Origin: PFJX01 sp964393825
GTDB lineage: Bacteria > Pseudomonadota > Gammaproteobacteria > Burkholderiales > Thiobacillaceae
NCBI GenBank assembly: GCA_964393825.1
Contig: CAYMUY010000001.1
Span: 124,001-188,000, forward strand
Reading direction: 5' to 3'
DNA length: 64,000 nucleotides
Positions within the stretch are counted from its first letter, which is position 1. Each line of letters opens with the position of its first letter. Shown here piece after piece: positions 26,108 through 33,350 of this stretch. The translations under genes were made by a program, and so were the position numbers. Below the pieces are notes generated by a model. That model ran no database searches. It was not told the DNA's origin and was given only the letters and a program-made list of their open reading frames with translations.

Positions 26108-26425
26108 TCAGTTGGGCATCCGGAAATCCATGAGCCAGGCAGGCCCGCAGGTGTTCCGGATTTGTCGCAGGTAGGCGCCATCAAGTTGCTCGGCATCGCG
26201 CCCATTCGCCCAATCTGACGAGAGGCGAGACTTCCAGCAACGGCCATGCTTCTCGGCGTAGCGCTGCAATGCCGCGAACTGCTCCGGCGTCAGCGCCACA
26301 TGCCGGTGACGATCGTTAAACACACGGCAGGCGATCTCGAAGTCGCTGCCGTAGTCCCTGCTTGCATGACAGCCGTCAATGTAAGCACGCAACTCCTGTT
26401 TGCTCATTGCCTCGAACACGGACAT
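26108..26425 (-). CDS. Hypothetical ICE protein, 105 aa
   Basis: The start is ATG 26,425 because the leader inverted repeat ends exactly there; the ATG at 26,437 lies inside the stem. The protein is soluble, with the phrase HVALTPEQFAALQRYAEKHGR suggesting a helical pair, and ends near LMDFRMPN. Short ICE proteins of this kind are common in this region and uncharacterised. Confidence 0.65.
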   Translation of the reverse strand: MSVFEAMSKQELRAYIDGCHASRDYGSDFEIACRVFNDRHRHVALTPEQFAALQRYAEKHGRCWKSRLSSDWANGRDAEQLDGAYLRQIRNTCGPAWLMDFRMPN

Positions 26426-26490
26426 GGTTCGCTCCAAAGAAGATGCGGCGAACCCTCCCCAGGCGGGGATGAGTTCCCCGCGAGGGTTGA
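26426..26490 (-). promoter_or_regulatory. Double-hairpin leader of the 105-aa gene
   Basis: Stem 1 GCGGGGA/TCCCCGC. Stem 2 GGTTCGC/GCGAACC, perfect, with GGAGC between loop and 3' arm and ATG directly after. Confidence 0.7.
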
Positions 26491-26503
26491 AGAAGGACTG
26501 CCG

Positions 26504-26683
26504 TCAGTCGGCAACCTCGGTGACGTTGCTACAGCCCAGGTAGATGGTTTCCAGATCGAAGTCGTTGGCCACAAACCACTGCCCGCTTCCCGCATCGGAA
26601 GACGGGTCGTAGACCACGTACATCGGCTCTCCACGCTCTTTCGAGCGCCTGGAAGCTAGTGCGAATGCCTTATCTCGGGTCAT
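26504..26683 (-). CDS. Hypothetical protein, 59 aa
   Basis: ATG 26,683 has TTGGAGG upstream, inside the end of the previous gene, which it overlaps by 14 bases. Sequence begins MTRDKAFALASRRSKERGEP and contains the pattern MYVVYDPSSDAGSGQWFVAN, reminiscent of small proteins that read as a single beta sheet. It alone in this block lacks a private hairpin leader, consistent with coupling to the gene before it. Confidence 0.6.
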   Translation of the reverse strand: MTRDKAFALASRRSKERGEPMYVVYDPSSDAGSGQWFVANDFDLETIYLGCSNVTEVAD

Positions 26684-27287
26684 GAGATGCCTCCAAGGTA
26701 AGGGTGCCATCACGCACCATGCCAGACACTCGTGGCACGAACTGCTCGCCGAGGATGATTCGGCATGCCGACGCCTTGCCCAGTGGAGGGTAGGGCGTAT
26801 CCGACAGATACGTCACGCAATCCGCCATGCCGCTGACCACCGGCTCCCGCCAATGGTCGAGCAGCGGGACGGGTGACAACTGCCGGTAGGCTTCCCAGAT
26901 TCGAGCATCAAGGACGGTCCGAAGATCGGCATCCCCTTCCTGGAAGGCCAACAGCCATGCGCTCCGGTTTGCCATATCTGGCCTGACTACGGCCGGATCG
27001 TAGATCCAGGTGTGCACCAGGTTGCCGAAAAGGTTGCCCTTGGGCAGCCGGCCGGAGATTTTCGTGAGGCGGTCAGCCTGCCCCACGAAGGCGATGTGCT
27101 GCGATCCACGGTCGTCGACCAGATGCACCTGATCGAAGCCGCCTTCCGTCGCCTTCAGGTAGAAGGCCGCGTAAAGCTGCTGGATGGCGGTGTCACGGCC
27201 ATAGAGCGAGAGAAACATGAGATTCCCGGTCACATCGCGGATGCAGGCATCCGCAAAAAGGTCGGCGAGTTCCTTGATTTTGAACAT
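26670..27287 (-). CDS. Hypothetical ICE protein, 205 aa
   Basis: Soluble protein with no clear motif. It begins MFKIKELADLFADACIRD and has an alternating hydrophobic pattern in the first 90 residues (NLMFLSLYGRDTAIQQLYAA, QVHLVDDRGSQHIAFVGQ) typical of alpha/beta folds. It carries its own double-hairpin leader and overlaps the 59-residue gene downstream. Confidence 0.65.
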   Translation of the reverse strand: MFKIKELADLFADACIRDVTGNLMFLSLYGRDTAIQQLYAAFYLKATEGGFDQVHLVDDRGSQHIAFVGQADRLTKISGRLPKGNLFGNLVHTWIYDPAVVRPDMANRSAWLLAFQEGDADLRTVLDARIWEAYRQLSPVPLLDHWREPVVSGMADCVTYLSDTPYPPLGKASACRIILGEQFVPRVSGMVRDGTLTLEASHDPR

Positions 27288-27343
27288 GTGCGGCTCCTAA
27301 TAAAACGGGCCGCCCCCAGCCGGGAGTGGCCCCGGTGGGGTTG
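27288..27343 (-). promoter_or_regulatory. Double-hairpin leader of the 205-aa gene
   Basis: Stem 1 pairs CCGGGG with its complement around CCACTC. Stem 2 is GCGGC/GCCGC with AGGAG entering the 3' arm four bases before ATG. Confidence 0.6.
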
Positions 27344-27361
27344 ATGGAAATGCAACCAGCC

Positions 27362-27991
27362 TTACAGCCAGCCCCTCTCGGCAAATGAGACCGTGTTATT
27401 GCCGGCCACGATGAAGTGGTCGGTCAACCTCACGTCGACAAGAGCCAAGCAGGCCTTGATCTGATCCGTCAGCCACCTGTCCGCCTGCGAAGCTTCCGCA
27501 ACACCGCTTGGGTGGTTGTGGCAGATCATGGCGCCCGAGGCGTTGTGCTCCAGCGCCCGCTTCACGACTTCACGCGGGTAGACGGATGTCTGCGTCAGAG
27601 TGCCACGGAACATTTCCTCGGCCGCGATGAGGTTGTGATGGTGATCCAGGAACAGGACCATGAACACCTCATACGGCCGGTCCCTCAGCGTCAAGCGCAG
27701 GAAGTCACGAACGCGCTGAGGTGAAGACAAGCTTTCGCCGTGCCTGGACATATCCTCGGCCAGCGAACGCAGCGTGATTTCACGGGCCACGGCCATGATG
27801 TACCTGGGGTTGGCCCAAGCGCGATCCACGGCGGCATCCTGTGCAATCAGCACCGTAGCCGGGTTGGGAGGAAACAGATCGGCAAGCGACCCGTCCGTTT
27901 CCAACAGCAGGCAATCGGCCTGGTTCTCGCCGATCAGCACAGCCAGGAGGTCACGGTCGGATAAGTGCGTTACAGAAGATTGGTGGTTCAT
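27362..27991 (-). CDS. RadC-like JAB/MPN protein
   Basis: 209 residues from ATG 27,991, fixed by the leader repeat. The last 120 residues form a JAB domain: Glu in an early strand, then HNHPSGVAEAS..D, the metal site of the RadC family. The N-terminal helix-hairpin part is shorter and less conserved than in housekeeping RadC. ICE and plasmid copies are widespread; the role is unknown, and the older DNA repair assignment is not supported by later work. Confidence 0.85.
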   Translation of the reverse strand: MNHQSSVTHLSDRDLLAVLIGENQADCLLLETDGSLADLFPPNPATVLIAQDAAVDRAWANPRYIMAVAREITLRSLAEDMSRHGESLSSPQRVRDFLRLTLRDRPYEVFMVLFLDHHHNLIAAEEMFRGTLTQTSVYPREVVKRALEHNASGAMICHNHPSGVAEASQADRWLTDQIKACLALVDVRLTDHFIVAGNNTVSFAERGWL

Positions 27992-28076
27992 GGTGGTCTC
28001 CAGAAGAAGGGAAACGGAGACCACCACCGTCGAATGGACGGGTCCCATGAGGGGAAGGTGATTCCCCGCATGGGTT
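27992..28076 (-). promoter_or_regulatory. Double-hairpin leader of the RadC gene
   Basis: Stem 2 is the clearest of the set: GGTGGTCTCC/GGAGACCACC, ten perfect pairs, ribosome site wholly within the 3' arm, ATG directly after. Stem 1 is GCGGGGAA with TTCCCC. Confidence 0.75.
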
Positions 28077-28099
28077 GAAAGATAAAGTGGATGGAACGG

Positions 28100-28480
28100 T
28101 TACCGGATCAGCCCGATGATTTGGGCGAACCAGGTCAGCGCATCCTTGTTGACGAACAGGGTGGAGAAGATGGCCACGACGAACAGCACCGTGAACTTCT
28201 TGTCCAGCTTGGCGATGTCGGTACGGATGTTGGCGATGTCTTCCTTGAATTCACCGCGCAGGTTGGCGATGTCCTCCTTCGTCGCCAGTTCGTCCTTCAG
28301 CTCGCGCTTCAGTTCGTCCTTGGCTTCGATCTTGCGATGAACGGCGATCTCTGCGCCGCGTTCCTCCAGACGGGTGAACGTGGTTTCCAGGGCCTTTCCA
28401 AGCACGAGTGCATCCTCGCGGCCGAATTTCCGCTCGAATACGTCAAAGACCTCAATCGGCAGGTTCATGTGGCTCATCAT
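28100..28480 (-). CDS. DUF1640/coiled-coil membrane-tail protein
   Basis: 126 residues from the double ATG at 28,480. Residues ~35-95 are a charged coiled coil with near repeats (KRELKDELATKEDIANLRGE, FKEDIANIRTDIAKL), followed by a single C-terminal hydrophobic segment (FTVLFVVAIFSTLF). This is the form of small DUF1640-like proteins that anchor a coiled coil in the inner membrane. The long upstream frame extension runs through the structured element and is rejected. Confidence 0.65.
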   Translation of the reverse strand: MMSHMNLPIEVFDVFERKFGREDALVLGKALETTFTRLEERGAEIAVHRKIEAKDELKRELKDELATKEDIANLRGEFKEDIANIRTDIAKLDKKFTVLFVVAIFSTLFVNKDALTWFAQIIGLIR

Positions 28481-28538
28481 CAATGCCTCCAGACAGAAGA
28501 CCGAAGGCGATCCCTGCCGGGAACGCCCCGGCAGGGGT
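28481..28538 (-). promoter_or_regulatory. Double-hairpin leader of the coiled-coil gene
   Basis: Stem 1 is very strong (CCTGCCGGG/CCCGGCAGG). Stem 2 is weak, GCCTTC with GGAGGC. Confidence 0.55.
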
Positions 28539-28550
28539 GGAAAAAATAGA

Positions 28551-28674
28551 TTACGGAATCCCGGCCTTGATCCTGTCGGATCAAGGCGTGCCGGTCGGAG
28601 CGAACTCCTCAGGGACTGACCGGCCGCGAAGGGCACCCATGACGCCGGGTGGCGGGCTGTACGAAGCCAACGTG
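28551..28674 (-). ncRNA. Structured repeat element, copy A
   Basis: 124 bases, nearly identical to 34,952-35,075. Main helices: CTTGATCC/GGATCAAG hairpin, GCCGGTC/GACCGGC stem enclosing a GGAG-TTCG-CTCC hairpin, and a conserved CAGGGACTGACCGG. It lies between the 30-residue ORF and the leader of the coiled-coil gene. The transcribed strand is assumed from flanking genes. Confidence 0.55.
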
Positions 28675-28761
28675 GAACAACGTCGAGTCTACGCAACTCA
28701 CCAAAGCAAACCAACCCGGATTGCTCTGGTGAGCCCCCTCGCGAGAGGGGGAACTCGGTCA

Positions 28762-28854
28762 TCAGGCAGTCTGGAACTGCACAGAATGGTTGAACACCCG
28801 GCTTTGCAACCAGGCGCGGGTCAGACGATACCGGCCATAACAGGTCCATCCCAT
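28762..28854 (-). CDS. Very small protein, 30 aa
   Basis: ATG 28,854 is preceded by AGGAG and by the same double-hairpin leader as the large genes around it, which is the main evidence that it is translated. Sequence: MGWTCYGRYRLTRAWLQSR then VFNHSVQFQTA. A CCCCTCTCGCGAGGGG hairpin and structured element A follow it. Function unknown. Confidence 0.45.
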   Translation of the reverse strand: MGWTCYGRYRLTRAWLQSRVFNHSVQFQTA

Positions 28855-28930
28855 TTTTATGCTCCTCAAGAAAAATGCGGAGCACAGTTTCCCCATCGGG
28901 AAGACTGCGCATTCCCGCGGGTTGGGTTTG
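28855..28930 (-). promoter_or_regulatory. Double-hairpin leader of the 30-aa ORF
   Basis: Stem 2 is TGCTCC/GGAGCA, perfect, with the 3' arm being the ribosome site; the ATG follows after five bases. Stem 1 is formed by CCCGCGGGAA and TTCCCGATGGGG-like segments. Confidence 0.55.
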
Positions 28931-28961
28931 AAGTTGAAGCTGAATCCGTCGGGGACGGCGG

Positions 28962-29210
28962 CTAGGTTTGATGCAATTCGGCGAATGCCTTCTGGCATAA
29001 GGCCTGGAAGTCGACGGCGCCGTCGGCGATGGCCTCCAGTGCCTGGTTGTCCAGCGCCGTCAAAATGCCCGTCGCGCGGCGCCGAATCTCTTCATCAGCC
29101 CAGAGCCGCCAGTGTTCGTTACCGATCGTGGTCAGCATCTTCAGACGCAGTTCATCACTGCGAGCGTAGCCGCGCACCACATCCAGGACTTCGATGCTAA
29201 TGTCTTCCAT
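28962..29210 (-). CDS. Hypothetical ICE protein, 82 aa
   Basis: Helical acidic protein (MEDISIEVLDVVRGYARSDE at the start) with a pattern of amphipathic helices and no membrane segment. GGAGAG lies 11 bases upstream of ATG 29,210. It sits between two other leader-bearing small genes; no family recognised. Confidence 0.6.
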   Translation of the reverse strand: MEDISIEVLDVVRGYARSDELRLKMLTTIGNEHWRLWADEEIRRRATGILTALDNQALEAIADGAVDFQALCQKAFAELHQT

Positions 29211-29272
29211 GAGAACGACTCTCCATGAAATGCGAAAGGGTGCCCCACAAGGGGCGCATTCCCTCGCGGGTT
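29211..29272 (-). promoter_or_regulatory. Hairpin leader of the 82-aa gene
   Basis: Stem 1 is GCCCC/GGGGC around TTGT. The start-proximal repeat is reduced to GAGA/TCTC, one of the weakest in the set. Confidence 0.4.
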
Positions 29273-29285
29273 GTGGTTCACTGGT

Positions 29286-29690
29286 TCAGTCCAGCCCAAG
29301 CGCGGCCAGTGCCGCACCGTAGGCTTGCCCCAGATCCAGTGGCTTCCCCTCGCTTCTCGCGCCATTGACCGCCTCCACGAGATAGCGCGCGGCCAGCATG
29401 GCTTCTTCGCCCCGATGGATAGAGATGACGCTGGCGTCCGGCGCCGGCCACTCCTTCACGGTGGTCACCACCTGAAAAAGCAGCACGTTGTTTCCTTCGG
29501 CTTCCTCGTAGTCATCAAAGAGTAGCGGCATCTCTGCTGTGTCATCCCAGAGGGTTCCCGAATTGAAGGCGCATTCTGCGAGTTCAGCCGCCTCATCGGC
29601 TGAAGAGGCCACAACCCCCACCTGAACGCGATGCTTGTAATCAAGTTCGTACTCGATGACAAATCGTGTCGTACCGTTCTCCTTGGTCAT
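29286..29690 (-). CDS. Hypothetical ICE protein, 134 aa
   Basis: Start ATG 29,690 with AGGAGG at good distance. The first half looks like a beta sheet (RFVIEYELDYKHRVQVGVVA) followed by an Ala/Glu-rich helix; a second beta region (NNVLLFQVVTTVKEW) and a C-terminal helix rich in Ala complete it. No motif identified. Confidence 0.6.
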   Translation of the reverse strand: MTKENGTTRFVIEYELDYKHRVQVGVVASSADEAAELAECAFNSGTLWDDTAEMPLLFDDYEEAEGNNVLLFQVVTTVKEWPAPDASVISIHRGEEAMLAARYLVEAVNGARSEGKPLDLGQAYGAALAALGLD

Positions 29691-29747
29691 ACGACCTCCT
29701 GCAAGAAAGCGGGAAGCCAGCCCCTGGGGATGGCCCCCAAAGGGTTG
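29691..29747 (-). promoter_or_regulatory. Double-hairpin leader of the 134-aa gene
   Basis: Stem 2 GGCTTCC/GGAGGTC pairs at all seven positions if two G-U pairs are allowed as RNA. Stem 1 is GGGGGCC with GGGGCT-type segments around CATCCCC. Confidence 0.5.
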
Positions 29748-29760
29748 AAGTAAGAACAAA

Positions 29761-30858
29761 TCAGCGAATTGTCACCACCTGGCCATAACCGGCACCAGGG
29801 GTGAAGTCGATGCCACGGATCACCGGCACGAACTTGTCGGTCATCTCGATGGTTTCGGACACGGTGCCGTCCTCACGGAACGTAGTGTCGACCCGGCGAT
29901 CCTTCTCCTTGAACGTATCGCCTTTGATGAGCAGCGTTCGGGATCCGGACCGCACCACACCCGAGATCTGGCCGGCGGCCAGGGCAAGGGCGAGGTGCCA
30001 TTTCGACAAATCGCGCAGCGGCGGCCTGGCAGGCAAGGTCATGCGGCCGAACATGGAGCCGAACTGCGGCCAGAGCGTGTGCGAACCGAATCGCTTCAAC
30101 TCTTCCGCCAGTTGGCCGCCGTCGAGACGGCGCGCGGTGAACGCAAACCCGTCATCCGGCGTCGCCGCCGGCACCAGATAGGCTTCCTCACACCAGCCGT
30201 CAGGAAGCTCGGGCGGTAATTCGCCCTTGCCCACCGATTCGAGCCGCTTCATGACACCCGCGTCGGCTGTGTCGGCCCGGCGCTTGATGCCCATCACCAC
30301 GCACTGCTTGAACTGCTTTTCCGGGGCCATGTGGACGGTCACGCGCTCGAAGTGGCGCGCGATCATGCTGGCGAACTCGGCATCCATCACGTAGTAGGGG
30401 ATGATCAACACCAGTATGCCGCCGAACTGCAAGGTCGACACCGTTTTCCGGTAGAAGATCTTTTCCAGGCGCTCGCGCTTCGCGTTGTCCCCCGTCCCCG
30501 CCTTGTCGGCGACAGTGTCACCATAGGGGGGGTTGAGGAACAGAAGCCCCATGCTGCGGGCGGTGACGAAGACATCGTTTACGTCCGCATGCGCCACGGT
30601 ATCCAGCATCCCCTTCGCGTGCCAGGCACGCTCCGGGTCGAACTCGATTCCATGCGTGTTGACGGCGGCGCCGCACTCGGTGAGGTGGTTCTTGACTTCA
30701 GCCAGGGCGACGCCCTCGCCACAGCACGGGTCAATGATGCGCACCCTGCCGGCGGCTATGTCCAGGGCGGACAGAATCCGCTCCAGGGTCACTTCGTCGG
30801 TTGGGAAATAGCCGTTCTTGATGAAATTGCGCGCGAGGCGCGGGAATATCAGAGCCAT
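29761..30858 (-). CDS. N6-adenine DNA methyltransferase-like protein (DUF6094)
   Basis: 365 residues. Motif I DPCCGEG is at 43-49 and the catalytic NPPYG at 109-113, in the order of gamma-class N6-adenine methylases. The C-terminal half (after residue ~210) has no recognised target-recognition domain. ICE methylases of this type have no partner nuclease and are thought to mark the element's DNA against host restriction or to act on RNA/DNA in other ways; specificity is unknown. Confidence 0.8.
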   Translation of the reverse strand: MALIFPRLARNFIKNGYFPTDEVTLERILSALDIAAGRVRIIDPCCGEGVALAEVKNHLTECGAAVNTHGIEFDPERAWHAKGMLDTVAHADVNDVFVTARSMGLLFLNPPYGDTVADKAGTGDNAKRERLEKIFYRKTVSTLQFGGILVLIIPYYVMDAEFASMIARHFERVTVHMAPEKQFKQCVVMGIKRRADTADAGVMKRLESVGKGELPPELPDGWCEEAYLVPAATPDDGFAFTARRLDGGQLAEELKRFGSHTLWPQFGSMFGRMTLPARPPLRDLSKWHLALALAAGQISGVVRSGSRTLLIKGDTFKEKDRRVDTTFREDGTVSETIEMTDKFVPVIRGIDFTPGAGYGQVVTIR

Positions 30859-30922
30859 GTTGCCTCCATGTCAATTAATTGGACTGCTCCCCGAACGGGG
30901 TGTACCCGTCCGGGTGTAAATT
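30859..30922 (-). promoter_or_regulatory. Hairpin leader of the methylase gene
   Basis: Stem 1 is CCCGGACGGG/CCCGTTCGGG-like. In place of the usual second repeat there is the palindrome CAATTAATTG upstream of GGAGGC. Confidence 0.4.
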
Positions 30923-30956
30923 GGAAATCCTCGCTGTGCAGCTGGGGAGGGTTCGG

Positions 30957-31244
30957 TTACGCCGTTTTCATGCCGTACTGGCTCACACATCCTGTGATGT
31001 GATCGGACATTTCCAGCATGTGCCGATTCGGCTGCAGCCGCTCGTCGAAGCAGGTCGCATAAAGACGATCGCTCAGCGAAAGAGGGAATCCCACATGCTG
31101 CGCAGCGACTTCATAGGCCCGTCGTTTCGATTTCGCGATCATGTCGACGCCGCTGTACTGCATATCACGCCAGTACATGCGTGCAAGACCGTGGAACTGG
31201 TGATACAGGGACTTCGTACTGCCGTTGATCTCGATGTGGCTCAT
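30957..31244 (-). CDS. Hypothetical ICE protein, 95 aa
   Basis: ATG 31,244 follows a perfect leader repeat. Soluble, basic, with two cysteines and several Tyr/His (SLYHQFHGLARMYWRDMQYS). No recognised family. It lies between the methylase gene and a 53-residue gene with a similar leader. Confidence 0.6.
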   Translation of the reverse strand: MSHIEINGSTKSLYHQFHGLARMYWRDMQYSGVDMIAKSKRRAYEVAAQHVGFPLSLSDRLYATCFDERLQPNRHMLEMSDHITGCVSQYGMKTA

Positions 31245-31316
31245 GGTGTTGCTCCTCGAAATATGGAATTGAAAGGAACGACACCCCCCAGCCGGGAGTG
31301 ATGCGTCCCGGTTGGG
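31245..31316 (-). promoter_or_regulatory. Double-hairpin leader of the 95-aa gene
   Basis: Stem 2 GGTGTCGTTCC/GGAGCAACACC pairs at ten of eleven positions, with GGAG at the base of the 3' arm. Stem 1 pairs CCGGGA and TCCCGG around CGCATCAC. Confidence 0.7.
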
Positions 31317-31327
31317 GAAGAACAGAT

Positions 31328-31489
31328 TCAGGCGATGGTCCAGTTGCCTGTGAAAAGCGCATCACAGGCATCCTCGTATCGCCGATAAGCCTCTTTGGAG
31401 AGGCGACTGAAATCGCACAGAGATTCATCGAATGCGGCGATACAGAAACCGTTGCAGGCGTGGATAACTTGAAGTTGCAGTACTTCCAT
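31328..31489 (-). CDS. Small ICE protein, 53 aa
   Basis: A short frame from ATG 31,489, directly after a leader repeat with GGAG. The sequence (MEVLQLQVIHACNGFCIAAF at the start) has four cysteines and an aromatic, acidic second half ending NWTIA. The leader is the main support for translation. No family recognised. Confidence 0.55.
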   Translation of the reverse strand: MEVLQLQVIHACNGFCIAAFDESLCDFSRLSKEAYRRYEDACDALFTGNWTIA

Positions 31490-31571
31490 GATGGTCTCCG
31501 GAAAGAAATGGGGACCACCACGCCCAAGCGGACGTATCCCAGACGGGAAGGCGGACTCCCCGAGCGGGTTT
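31490..31571 (-). promoter_or_regulatory. Double-hairpin leader of the 53-aa gene
   Basis: Stem 2 TGGTCCCC/GGAGACCA has a single mismatch and ends three bases before ATG. Stem 1 lies further upstream and is longer and less regular than in the other copies. Confidence 0.55.
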
Positions 31572-31575
31572 GAAA

Positions 31576-31701
31576 TACGATAATCCCGGCATCAACCCTG
31601 TAGGGTCGAAGCGTGCCGGTACGGAGCGAACTCCTCAGGGACTGACCGGCCTCAAAATGGCACCCATATCGCAGGATGGCGGGCTGTACACAGCCAACGT
31701 G
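31576..31701 (-). ncRNA. Structured repeat element, copy C
   Basis: About 126 bases with the same order of helices as copies A and B, but diverged in the hairpins. The CTTGATCC-type hairpin is replaced by a TCGACCC/GGGTTGA version that still pairs, and an extra A appears in the GCCGGT stem. The block CTCAGGGACTGACCGGC is unchanged. Confidence 0.55.
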
Positions 31702-31903
31702 TTCCTCCATGAGACAGCGGCTATCTCATCGAGGAACCCGTCGGGCTCAGGCTGATTCATTGTGCCGAGAGGCGAATTGATATTTACAACGTTCCCTGCG
31801 GGCCATGCCCGGGCGTCGGTATCTGGGAACCGGCACGCCAAATAATGGGGGCGCCATGAGACGCAAATGCCACGACAGTCAGGGTCGTCGTCACCCGTGA
31901 TTA

Positions 31904-31953
31904 GAAAGCCCGTCGCAACGGGCTTTCCGCCGGGTTTGCCCGGAGGAAAGCCC
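31904..31953 (-). promoter_or_regulatory. Overlapping alternative hairpins
   Basis: Three segments, GGGCTTTCC (31,945-31,953 side), GGAAAGCCC (31,920-31,928) and GGGCTTTC (31,904-31,911), allow either a 1:2 or a 2:3 hairpin but not both. They lie 68 bases after the DUF3275 stop. Only a short T run follows, so terminator function is uncertain. The rest of 31,702-32,020 holds no supported gene. Confidence 0.5.
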
Positions 31954-32020
31954 GCTGATGCGCGCCTGATGATGTTTCCACCCCGAGCGCGCATTGCGCG
32001 CCCGGGTATCGTTGATCAGA

Positions 32021-32599
32021 TCAAGCCCTCGGGAACCATGTCTGGCTTGCAGACCTGAATTCATAGCCGAGAACCTTGAGCCGATCACGCTGCTTGCGGA
32101 ACTGGCCACGATCGATGGTCGGATCGAGTTTGATTTCCTTTCCGGCGGTAACGAGCGCGTGAAGCTCGGCACCGAATAGAGTCGCGTCAGGATCGTCGAT
32201 ACCATCGGACGCAATTGCGTCATCAGTATCACCAGGGTTTTCTAGTTGTTCATCCGCGGGATTAGAGGTCTGATCAACGGAATGTGCGACTTGCTCCTCA
32301 TTGACCGGATCAGGCTCGAAGGGAGCGGCGGGAACCGCTTTCTCTTCGGCTTCGTCCAGAAAGACGTCGGAAACATTGACACGAATCTCGGTAACGACCC
32401 TTCCGCCCCAAACATAGGTGGATGGAAATATCTGGGTAACAAGAAAGGATCCCTTGTATTCCCCCTCCTCATACTGGTCGAGGATCGCATCCTTGACCTT
32501 GAACTTGCCGATGGCGGTCGTCAGATCGCCTACCGCAAATCCACCGTTCTTGCCATTGATATGACGCACCACAAGGGTGCCTTCGAGCCTGATAGACAT
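32021..32599 (-). CDS. DUF3275 family ICE protein
   Basis: 192 residues from ATG 32,599. The N-terminal ~100 residues match the DUF3275 pattern: LVVRHINGKNGGFAVGDLTT, FKVKDAILDQYEEGEYKG, then ITRIFPS-like VTQIFPSTYVWGGR. An acidic linker leads to a conserved C-terminal block (TLFGAELHALVTAGKEIKLD, then DRGQFRKQRDRLKVLGYEF). The family is found almost only on ICEs of this type and its function is unknown. Confidence 0.85.
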   Translation of the reverse strand: MSIRLEGTLVVRHINGKNGGFAVGDLTTAIGKFKVKDAILDQYEEGEYKGSFLVTQIFPSTYVWGGRVVTEIRVNVSDVFLDEAEEKAVPAAPFEPDPVNEEQVAHSVDQTSNPADEQLENPGDTDDAIASDGIDDPDATLFGAELHALVTAGKEIKLDPTIDRGQFRKQRDRLKVLGYEFRSASQTWFPRA

Positions 32600-32673
32600 G
32601 CTGTTCTCCAAAAGAAAGCCAACCGAAGGCGCATGTCTCCCAAGGGGAGCAATGAGCCCCCAGGCGAGCGGGT
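32600..32673 (-). promoter_or_regulatory. Hairpin leader of the DUF3275 gene
   Basis: Stem 1 is GGGGGCTCATTGCTCCCC. The start-proximal pairing is weak, limited to GTT/AAC around TTGGAG. Confidence 0.4.
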
Positions 32674-32867
32674 AAAAAAACGAGGGAGGGTGAGCCGCCA
32701 CTCTGGAAAGAGTGGGCGGCTTGATTGAAACGCGACCTCGGGTGTTCAAGCCGAGGTGAATGGGACGTTACCGAATGGCGGCCCCGGGTTGCTGTAGAGG
32801 CAATTTGTGTGGAATTGGCGTCCAGGGAGCTCCCGGAAACCAACCACAACGGCAGTTAAATTACATT

Positions 32868-32947
32868 AACCCCGAGCCTTGCGGCCGTACCGGTTACAGG
32901 GGCTGACCGGTCTCAAAGGGCGCCACTTGCGTGGCGGGGTTTGCGTT
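32868..32947 (-). ncRNA. Structured repeat element, degenerate copy D
   Basis: Only the core of the element is present: ACCGGT paired with a second ACCGGT, the conserved GGGGCTGACCGGT block, AAAGGGCGCCA and the GGCGGG end. The GGAG-TTCG-CTCC hairpin is missing. The surrounding 32,674-33,048 holds no supported gene; it also contains a GCCGCC/GGCGGC hairpin at about 32,694-32,720. Confidence 0.4.
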
Positions 32948-33048
32948 TTTGAGCCTGAAACGCACAAAACAGGGAACAAACCGTTTTCCCGGAAAACCCT
33001 GAGGCAAGGCGTTCTGGGAACGCCCCTCGCGAGAGGGGCTGGTTCAGT

Positions 33049-33168
33049 TCAAGGCTGGTGAGCGTGTGTGCCCTTGTGGACACCCCTTTCCTTGCGAGAC
33101 ATGAAGTAGACACCCCACCCAAGCGCAATGATCACGCCAACCAATCCAAGCAACAAATATTCAACCAT
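33049..33168 (-). CDS. Small membrane protein, 39 aa
   Basis: One hydrophobic segment at the N-terminus (EYLLLGLVGVIIALGWGVYF) followed by a basic His/Lys tail. The ATG overlaps the TAA of the 60-residue gene upstream (TAATG), and GGAGG lies eight bases before it, so it is translated by coupling. Function unknown. Confidence 0.6.
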   Translation of the reverse strand: MVEYLLLGLVGVIIALGWGVYFMSRKERGVHKGTHAHQP

Positions 33169-33350
33169 TATTGATCCTCCAAAAGCAATACTGCCAACCA
33201 CTCTGCCGCAATGAACCACAGCGTGGATAGGATGGCAATCGAGTATTGCTGATTGACGACAGCAGTATAGCCAAACGCCGCGAACTGAGCGATGGCGACG
33301 ACTCTTGCGGAATCGGCCAAGTGTTTGGCCTGTTCCTCATTGAGCTTCAT
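33168..33350 (-). CDS. Small membrane protein, 60 aa
   Basis: Charged N-terminal helix (MKLNEEQAKHLADSARVV) and two hydrophobic segments (VAIAQFAAFGYTAVV, IAILSTLWFIAAEWLAVLLL). It overlaps the end of the glycine-zipper gene by 14 bases. The pattern of a short two-pass protein in the same operon as a 39-residue one-pass protein suggests a membrane complex, which is inference. Confidence 0.65.
   Translation of the reverse strand: MKLNEEQAKHLADSARVVAIAQFAAFGYTAVVNQQYSIAILSTLWFIAAEWLAVLLLEDQ

Noticed and set aside
28551..28674. Hammerhead ribozyme, because of a CTGAGGAG box
   Set aside because: The required CUGAUGA and GAAA core is not present in the right order.
28481..28912. Extension of the coiled-coil gene to 270 residues
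   Set aside because: It would translate structured element A and the leader hairpins; copies B and C of the element put the same stretch in different frames with stops.
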